This document shows, one piece after another, positions 52,401-57,072 of a DNA stretch of 57,072 nucleotides (position 1 is its first letter; the number at the start of each line of letters is the position of its first letter). Source of the DNA: Planctomycetota bacterium. Its GTDB lineage: Bacteria > Planctomycetota > UBA1135. The stretch lies in assembly GCA_030749235.1 (NCBI GenBank), contig JASMKM010000019.1:1-57072 (forward strand). Direction: 5' to 3'. Both the position numbers and the translations under genes were made by a program. The notes below the pieces were generated by a model. It was not told the origin of the DNA, ran no database searches, and saw only the letters and a list, made by a program, of their open reading frames with translations.

Positions 52401-54359
52401 GAAGCCGGCGAGGTCGAAGATATGGCCGTTGGTGAGGTTGTCGGCGCGGAACCACCCTTGGAAGTGCAACGGTTCAGCGTTGCTGATGGCGTTATCGTCG
52501 CCCACCCCCCAATCATTGAGCGGTTCGTTATAGGGCCCGAACTCGTTAATGTCGCGCCCCAGCGGCGAGGTTTCGTAATCGAAGTGTTCGGTACGACCAC
52601 GTCCATCGTGCGGGAAGCTATCGCTCTCACGTGCAGGCACCGGCACGATCGCACTGATCTCATGATCGGTCTCCGGCAGGCTGCGCCCTGGTCGGGTCAA
52701 AGCACCCACCTGCAAAGTCGGGCCGTTCAGCGGTTGACCGAAGTCGGTGGTGAAGCTGCCCATTGCATTCGGCAAGGTGGTCACGCCATGCAAGCCGCGT
52801 GACCATCGACCGAAGTCCTCGAAAACCTCCTGGCTGTTCAACAAGGAGATGGCCGGATCGGAGATTGCACTCGGCACGGCGTGCACGCGCTGCTCATAGG
52901 AGGCACGCGCCAAGGTGCGGCCGAGCCTAGAGCGGATTGCGGCATTGATGCGGTGTTGGTAGAGGTTGCCGCTGCGATACCCGAAGGAGGTCGTGCTTTG
53001 ACGCAAGCTACCGTTGTTGGGATCGATGCCATTGACATAGATTGCCCAAGCATCGATGTCGGTCAGCGAACCTTCGTCGGCCATCGGTGCGAGTACCCGC
53101 GCCCACAAGTCGGCCGGGCCCTGCAGCGGGCGCGCCGCCATCACGCGTTCGGTGAAGGCACGCGCTTCGGTCTCGCTGACCCATTCACGGCCCCGCGACC
53201 CCGACGTCTGGCGATCACTGACTACTGGCGGGTTGCCGAGGAAAGCTAAGCCGGTGACCATGGCGTTGAGCACTTCCGGCTTGCAGGCATTGATGTCGAT
53301 TGGCTCACGGCGCAGCGGATGTACGCGCGTCTGGAAAGGCACAAACCAGGTCGGCACCGGCGCCGACAGCAACAGACGGTTATTGAAGGCAACCATCACC
53401 AGGCGGTCGACGGCATCGGACAGATCGCCATCCTCTGGGATGATGCGGATTACGGTGCCGGCGTTGTACAGGCTGCCGTCACTGATCGAGATAATCTCGG
53501 GATTCTCGGGGTTGACCGCCCGCGTAAGCCAGCCGCCAGGTTCCCATTCGGCACTGCCATAGGAACCGGTGTCGAGACTGGCGAAGGATTGGATGCGACT
53601 CTTGTCGGCTTCTGGCAAGGTCTCGGCGTCGGCAGTGCCGAAATTGAAGTTCAGCATATCGCCGAAGAACTCGGGGGCGTGATGTCGGCCGGTTTGGAAT
53701 CGCGACAGCGCCAAGGCCTGAACGCGCGGGTCCTGGACCTCGCGCCCACGTCGGAAGCGAATCTGGTCGAGGTCTTCCGGTGCCTCTAGATCCTGCTGCA
53801 CTTCCGTGAACTTGCGCGCCTCGATACCGCCATAGACCACCCAGCGCGCACCAATCCACAACATGCCAGATTCCGGGAAACCATCGGTGGAAGTGACCTG
53901 GAGTTCACTGTCTCCATGGGAAGCGTCGGCAGTCAGGAAGCAGGGATGGATTAGGTTCTGCAGCAGCATCACCGGCGCAGTGGCCAGCGAAACCGTGGCC
54001 TGCACGCTCTGAATCTCTGCCCCCCACGCTTCGGTGCTCCCTTGCCAATCTTCACCGAGACTATGCGGCAGCGCTCCAAGCATGCTGCCATCCCATTCGT
54101 CGGTGGAATCCCACAGGGGTGTAGGGTCAATCGACGGGTGCGTGAGCGCTTCATGAAAGGCGGTCACGCGCGATGCCGAATCGACGGCGATGCGTGCACG
54201 CGAGCGATCGTAGGTCTCGCTGGCCGCTTCCGAACGCATCCTCGAGGCGAACAGGAAAGGGACGCCCAACGAGAACAACACCGCCAAGGACATCAACACG
54301 ACGAGCAAGGCGGCGCCGCGACGGCGCGCGCTGGCGGTGGACATCAGCCCTTTGCTCAT
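49416..54359 (-). CDS. gspK: Giant GspK-like pseudopilin with LamG and beta-repeat domains
   Basis: A 1647-residue protein; GspK normally has about 320. The N-terminus is GspK-like: basic leader ARRRG, then AALLVVLMSLAVLFSLGV with no Glu at +5, as typical for K. A helical segment with IDINACKPEVLNAM (355 to 367) matches the hairpin motif of the GspK helical domain. At about 630 to 740 lies a LamG/concanavalin-like domain (LHFQGWFRADNLTNGHIF, NRWFHISVTLRNQSARGM). A repeated beta motif of the form STDGFP-x-x-G-x-L-x-IG appears at about 157, 758 and 1441, the last followed by RGRFGTDIANHADGS. A Pro/Asp/Glu-rich linker spans 1066 to 1097, and a second LamG-like end (FSGIVDEVSLHNV) lies near 1310. 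It interlocks with gspH and gspJ by 4-base overlaps. Confidence 0.8.
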   Translation of the reverse strand: MSKGLMSTASARRRGAALLVVLMSLAVLFSLGVPFLFASRMRSEAASETYDRSRARIAVDSASRVTAFHEALTHPSIDPTPLWDSTDEWDGSMLGALPHSLGEDWQGSTEAWGAEIQSVQATVSLATAPVMLLQNLIHPCFLTADASHGDSELQVTSTDGFPESGMLWIGARWVVYGGIEARKFTEVQQDLEAPEDLDQIRFRRGREVQDPRVQALALSRFQTGRHHAPEFFGDMLNFNFGTADAETLPEADKSRIQSFASLDTGSYGSAEWEPGGWLTRAVNPENPEIISISDGSLYNAGTVIRIIPEDGDLSDAVDRLVMVAFNNRLLLSAPVPTWFVPFQTRVHPLRREPIDINACKPEVLNAMVTGLAFLGNPPVVSDRQTSGSRGREWVSETEARAFTERVMAARPLQGPADLWARVLAPMADEGSLTDIDAWAIYVNGIDPNNGSLRQSTTSFGYRSGNLYQHRINAAIRSRLGRTLARASYEQRVHAVPSAISDPAISLLNSQEVFEDFGRWSRGLHGVTTLPNAMGSFTTDFGQPLNGPTLQVGALTRPGRSLPETDHEISAIVPVPARESDSFPHDGRGRTEHFDYETSPLGRDINEFGPYNEPLNDWGVGDDNAISNAEPLHFQGWFRADNLTNGHIFDLAGFETDRNRVSVAIENNELIVRCWSTTGEDPGDPFSLQEAITQRLDFAEYALTNRWFHISVTLRNQSARGMQVCIDGVPRGEIDGFTHLTQAMDAWTASAGGEIYVESTDGFPDRGVLRIGNELIDYSSKTSNSFVLDWDPTLFLGGRSLREATDLLALATGTEHPMGAGVELYGYSTVILERLPPGGHTLSGDVGPWSIATCTTGIDEIIALIPPLLFPIGLGQGISGDYLGPIELSPLMRFDAEDEYYAEAFQSDGGYAFMFQGPLALRNAEDESRIGGWEVVRYSSRVGTTLTLAERNVQTPGVVEATDGVFNEAGNTFVTNWEDNLQLADGRMLGDIHQLDVYIVPISMKTSGATDVTYMPGLPNRSEVVQIAAPGDPANTEWVRYDNIIDGCFVRDDWGALYRMQEGLVWDDEEDDIEPPAEPPSPSGPDAPEAPDSPDGPIVVSPALYEIPAPPAMQQQDPEDIWASRPTIGNPEEGRDTDAAGYTIWQRSWLLQFRGVMGTYDHPHSAGDRAVPVFKTIRPFSGAQAVNSIPGEGYVGRLDRVAVMDPTSPNSNLWYTVQWATAVRENDGRLESRCTYVAFEDSTYNPVTSYDYQTLVQEPLFYSDWREFPRLSKFPNHERPANLANFIVGGDTSGAAAEFSGIVDEVSLHNVGGMGNVLGPFARGAMILEMDFDATYAGNITVNASQLSLDGRRWNTPGVPQGTYLGFMPQSGILDIDGERIAYNAIDVSNGEITIAPDGRGLMGTEARGHGRGTRVWMVDGRASVALNGGMGVGSENVPLSDTNGFATTGMILIGQELMHAPMRGPGFVGMPRTRDNDDDDPGTGLLRGRFGTDIANHADGSVAISFPNRWMDNYIPRSDSGVGAWFQVSFEEPEAHWQSMFYQAELPDNSITVRALVRAGLAHWEDDPRTTPGLLEFHRGRTASGGPQSLELNSDRLDARFMFDWGPGAFDPTTYTATGWTMEPRLRNIMFNYWATTRVENSKEVVE
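49427..49433 (-). promoter_or_regulatory. Ribosome binding site deciding the gspJ start
   Basis: AAGGAGG on the minus strand, seven bases before the GTG at 49419, inside the end of the gspK-like gene. Confidence 0.85.
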
Positions 54360-55360
54360 AGAGAGGCCTCCTGGGTGAAGCGCCCGACCACGAAGGTACC
54401 GATCTCCTCGTCCAGCTCCAACACCACCACCGGCACCGAGGTCGGATGCACGGCCGCATCCAGCATGCCATTGCGGTCGAAAAGCAGCGGCAAGCCCACT
54501 GGCAAGATCTCGATATTCTCGGGTACTTCGGGACCGGCTTCGGCGACTCGAGCCCAGACGGTGAATTCATCGAGCAAACCGACCCAACCTTTGTCGTCGT
54601 TACCGAGGATGGGCGCTGATCGCGGCGCCTGCAGGATTGGAGGGATCTCCATGCGGGCGACTTCCTGTCCGTTAATGCTCATCGCGAAACTTTGTTCCGC
54701 GGCGACCAGCTTCAGGTGTTGCCATTGGTTGATCTTCAGGCTGTCGGCCGGTGACTCCAGCAACATGTCTTGAAAAAACTCGCCATCACCGGCGCGCAAG
54801 GTTGCCGCAACCACGCCCGAGCGACGGATCTCGAGGTTCAGGAAGCCATCCCAGCCGAGCAGGTCGCCGCCGGTGCCAAGTTCACTGAAGAGGTCAAGGT
54901 CGAGGCCGAAGCCTTTGGTCAGGTCCGGCATGCCGCGCCCTTCGACGGTGATGGTGCCACCCTCGCGCAGGTCGGCGCAGCTGCCGAAGCGTCCGGTGGC
55001 GCCGATGGCTGCCGAGCCGGTGTACTGCAGGCCTTCACGCAACTGATAGGTCGGCTCAAAGGAGGCCTCCAGGGCGCGTCGGTAAACGAAGCGCATCAGG
55101 CGACGATCCTGTTCGGCAGTGGCAGGTATCTGCTTGACGCTAACAGGATGACCGGAGATGCGCGCACGGTCACGACTTCCCTCGAGGAAAGTCTCGATGC
55201 TGGCGCGCAGACCACGGTTACCAGGGTCGAAACGATCGATGCCGGCAACGCTGATGCCAGCCACCACCCCCAACACCACCATCACGATGATCAACTCGAG
55301 CAGGGTGAAGCCCGCAGAGCGCGATCGTGAGGAGGAACAAGATGGAAGCATGGCCAGCAT
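54356..55360 (-). CDS. gspH: GspH-like pseudopilin fused to a LamG-like domain
   Basis: A 334-residue protein; GspH is usually about 150 to 190. The prepilin motif is SAG followed by FTLLELIIVMVVLGVVAGIS (cleavage after residue 17, Glu at +5). A short GspH-like region follows (RASIETFLEGSRDRARISGH). Residues about 115 to 275 look like a LamG/concanavalin jelly-roll: LDLDLFSELGTGGDLLGWDG, then NQWQHLKLVAAEQSFAMSIN, ending in the very typical GLLDEFTVWARV. It lies 6 bases after gspG and interlocks with the gspK start (ATGA). GspH sits near the pseudopilus tip in known systems, so the lectin-like fold would be displayed there. GspH versus another minor subunit is judged from order. Confidence 0.78.
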   Translation of the reverse strand: MLAMLPSCSSSRSRSAGFTLLELIIVMVVLGVVAGISVAGIDRFDPGNRGLRASIETFLEGSRDRARISGHPVSVKQIPATAEQDRRLMRFVYRRALEASFEPTYQLREGLQYTGSAAIGATGRFGSCADLREGGTITVEGRGMPDLTKGFGLDLDLFSELGTGGDLLGWDGFLNLEIRRSGVVAATLRAGDGEFFQDMLLESPADSLKINQWQHLKLVAAEQSFAMSINGQEVARMEIPPILQAPRSAPILGNDDKGWVGLLDEFTVWARVAEAGPEVPENIEILPVGLPLLFDRNGMLDAAVHPTSVPVVVLELDEEIGTFVVGRFTQEASL

Positions 55361-55366
55361 GCTGGA

Positions 55367-55978
55367 TCAATCGGTAAACGAGTAGAGATCGTCGTCGGTG
55401 TTGAAGTAGCCGTCGGGCCCAGCCGAGACCAACTGGAAATCACTCGGCGCGTAGAAACTGTTGGTCACGCTGCTGCGTTGGGCAAAAACCACATCCTCTT
55501 CGAAATAACCGTCCTCGCCGGCAAGGGCCACGCAGCCGCTCTCGTCGGAATAATGCAGGCTCTCGAAGTAGAGAATCGGGTTACCCCATTCATCGCCGAT
55601 CTCGAACAAGGCGCGCGTACCGAGCATGGTCAGGTCGCGATTGGCCTCGTCGCCATCCGTGTTGACCAGCCACTCCTGAGACGGACGGGAACCGGTGTAC
55701 CTGGAATCAAACAAGGCAAGGAACAGGGCCTCGGCGTTGGAGTTCTTGGCGTTCATCGCCACCCCCTTGGCCAAGCGATCGTCCGGATACTCGCCTTCGA
55801 TGTTGCGATACTCGCGGATCATCGCGCTCAAGGAACGCAACTTGGCTTGTGCCGCCTTGGCCTTACTGTCGCCGAAGATGTTGCCGCCGAAACCGACGAA
55901 GACAGCGCTCAACACACCGATGATGACCAACACAATCATCAACTCCAACAGGGTAAATCCGTTTGCTCTGTATCTCAT
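55367..55978 (-). CDS. gspG: GspG-like major pseudopilin
   Basis: A 203-residue major pseudopilin. It has a short leader MRYRANG and the processed start FTLLELMIVLVIIGVLSAVF with Glu at +5. After the long helix there is a variable loop (KLRSLSAMIREYRNIEGEYP). The C-terminal GspG beta sheet with the calcium-binding loop follows: DEWGNPILYFES and later SAGPDGYFNTDDDLYSF, the family's calcium signature. It is longer than the usual 140 to 150 because of an insertion between these parts. It begins with an ATGA overlap with the TPR/LamG-like gene and is followed by the minor pseudopilins in the order H-K-J-I. Confidence 0.92.
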   Translation of the reverse strand: MRYRANGFTLLELMIVLVIIGVLSAVFVGFGGNIFGDSKAKAAQAKLRSLSAMIREYRNIEGEYPDDRLAKGVAMNAKNSNAEALFLALFDSRYTGSRPSQEWLVNTDGDEANRDLTMLGTRALFEIGDEWGNPILYFESLHYSDESGCVALAGEDGYFEEDVVFAQRSSVTNSFYAPSDFQLVSAGPDGYFNTDDDLYSFTD

Positions 55979-57072
55979 TGCTGCGCGAAGATCATCTCGA
56001 CGTTATCGATGCTGGCGTTAACGTCTAAGGCACCGGAAGTGGCCACGAACAGGCCACAGGCCATGCGGCCAGTCGGGTTTCGTAGGTTCGAGACCTGATC
56101 GGAGTACAGGACCTCGTCATTGAACCAGACGGTCAACACCGGCTGGTTGGCTTCGCGATTGACGCTGAAGCGCACCCGCCCGCTCTCGCCTTCCCGCAGT
56201 TGGAAACGCGTGACCACCGGTGGATCGACCCGCGTACCGCGCGACATCTCGTAAGTAATCTTGCTCTCGCGATCGCGGAACACGCGGAAATACCAAGTCT
56301 CCTTGTTGCGGTTCTGCAAGGCGATGTATGCGCCAGCCTCACCACGATGACCACTGCCGACATTCAGGTCAGTGGTGAAATCGCGGAAAGAGATGCCGGG
56401 CACGGTGCGGAAAGCCTTGGTCTCGCCGACGCCGGAGTGGCGTCCACTGACCCAGAAGGCGCCCTCCTCGAGACGGGGCTCCACCCCCAGGCGTGCGGCT
56501 TCCTGGGTATCCCAACCCGCGCGTAGGCGTCGGCCTTCGAAGGCGTCAACCCAGAGGCGCAAGCGAGCATGTTCCTCGACGCGGGCTTGCCAAATCCGGG
56601 CATATTGGGCCTGCGGATGATTCTCGGTCTCGCGCAAACTGTCCTGCAGGTACGCGAACTCGGCGATGGTGGCGTCGAAATCACCTTCGCGGTAATAGGC
56701 CATGCCCTTGGCGTTACGCGCGGCATGCAGCTCGGCATCCATGGACAAAGCCTGATCAAAGCTGGCCATGGCCAACTCCAGCTCGCTCAAGGCGAGGAAG
56801 TTTAGGCCGCGACGCAAAGTCAAGCCTGCCCATGCAGGTGCCGAAGGCGAGTTCAGTACGCCTTCGGGGAACAGCTCCTCGAGCCGACGGAAGGCTACCT
56901 CGGCCTGCACCTGCGAACCATCGGCGTACAGCAAGGAACTGAACTCGGCCAACACCGCTGCGCAGTTCGGCTGGATCCGTACCAAAGATTGCAACTCCTG
57001 GCGTGCGGCTTCGCTGTCGCCATCACGGGCGGCCCAGTTCGCCTTCAGGTACCGCGAGTAAAAGTGTTGCGG
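55975..57072 (-). CDS. TPR protein with C-terminal LamG-like domain, N-terminus outside window
   Basis: The frame is open to the right edge, so the true start is not visible; the in-frame TTG at 56994 is probably internal. The visible 365 codons hold TPR helices (RYLKANWAARDGDSEAARQE and FDQALSMDAELHAARNAKGM with YYREGDFDATIAEF). From about residue 180 to the end there is a beta-rich domain resembling a concanavalin/LamG jelly-roll (GEAGAYIALQNRNKETWYFR, EGESGRVRFSVNREANQPVL, ending ASIDNVEMIFAQQ). It interlocks with gspG by ATGA and so belongs to the pseudopilin operon. A role as scaffold or ligand-binding partner of the pseudopilus is inferred. Confidence 0.75.
   Translation of the reverse strand, partial: PQHFYSRYLKANWAARDGDSEAARQELQSLVRIQPNCAAVLAEFSSLLYADGSQVQAEVAFRRLEELFPEGVLNSPSAPAWAGLTLRRGLNFLALSELELAMASFDQALSMDAELHAARNAKGMAYYREGDFDATIAEFAYLQDSLRETENHPQAQYARIWQARVEEHARLRLWVDAFEGRRLRAGWDTQEAARLGVEPRLEEGAFWVSGRHSGVGETKAFRTVPGISFRDFTTDLNVGSGHRGEAGAYIALQNRNKETWYFRVFRDRESKITYEMSRGTRVDPPVVTRFQLREGESGRVRFSVNREANQPVLTVWFNDEVLYSDQVSNLRNPTGRMACGLFVATSGALDVNASIDNVEMIFAQQ

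Noticed and set aside
1-57072. CRISPR arrays, insertion sequences, integrases, att sites or a replication origin
   Set aside because: No repeated spacer-like units, transposase or integrase signatures, terminal inverted repeats or clustered DnaA-box-like motifs were seen on either strand.

Overview
This is a GC-rich chromosomal stretch of a diderm, peptidoglycan-building bacterium. It is packed with housekeeping genes and several long co-directional operons, and carries no phage, transposon, CRISPR array, rRNA or recognisable tRNA. A complete elongasome (MreB, MreC, MreD, PBP2, RodA) plus Lnt and several lipoproteins indicates a Gram-negative envelope. The abundant TPR and LamG-like proteins, the style of the small coiled-coil membrane proteins and the odd pseudopilin operon make me favour a member of Planctomycetota or a neighbouring phylum. 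That placement is a judgement from protein style, not a database result.

Layout, left to right. 1-3149 (minus): the start of an exported protein, then rpsO-pnp with leader hairpins and a terminator. 3314-9446: a large exported Ig-like protein on minus, divergent from two coupled TPR proteins. 9518-13368 (plus): trkA-trkH potassium uptake with an orphan D12-class DNA adenine methyltransferase coupled to it. 13389-15622: a CBS-pair protein, an Lrp/AsnC regulator and a divergent PLP-dependent Cys/Met enzyme. 15702-19979 (minus): tdh-kbl-aacS, threonine breakdown plus acetoacetate activation. 20016-26555 (minus): mreB-mreC-mreD-mrdA-rodA. 26702-27816 (minus): a coiled-coil envelope protein and a small basic membrane protein. 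27963-30867 (minus): moeA and lnt. 30939-38903 (plus): an RND adaptor with two different RND permeases. 38960-42966 (plus): ribH, nusB, ftsY and an O-antigen-ligase-like protein. 43055-57072 (minus): a PpiD/SurA-like chaperone, scpB, a PrsA-like lipoprotein, a zinc-motif exported protein, and a complete set of type II secretion-like pseudopilins in the order G-H-K-J-I, preceded by a TPR/LamG-like protein cut by the right edge.

The most unusual system is the pseudopilin operon. The GspK-like subunit is 1647 residues, roughly five times the usual size. LamG/concanavalin-like lectin folds appear to be built into the K-like and H-like pseudopilins and into the protein encoded just upstream of gspG. 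This looks like a pseudopilus or fibre tip adapted to bind something, with dedicated folding factors in the same transcription unit.

Gene junctions are very tight. Many are 4-base NTGA overlaps in which start and stop codons interlock, using ATG, GTG and TTG starts and, in one likely case, CTG. Translational coupling therefore appears to be a general strategy here, and it helped choose several start codons.
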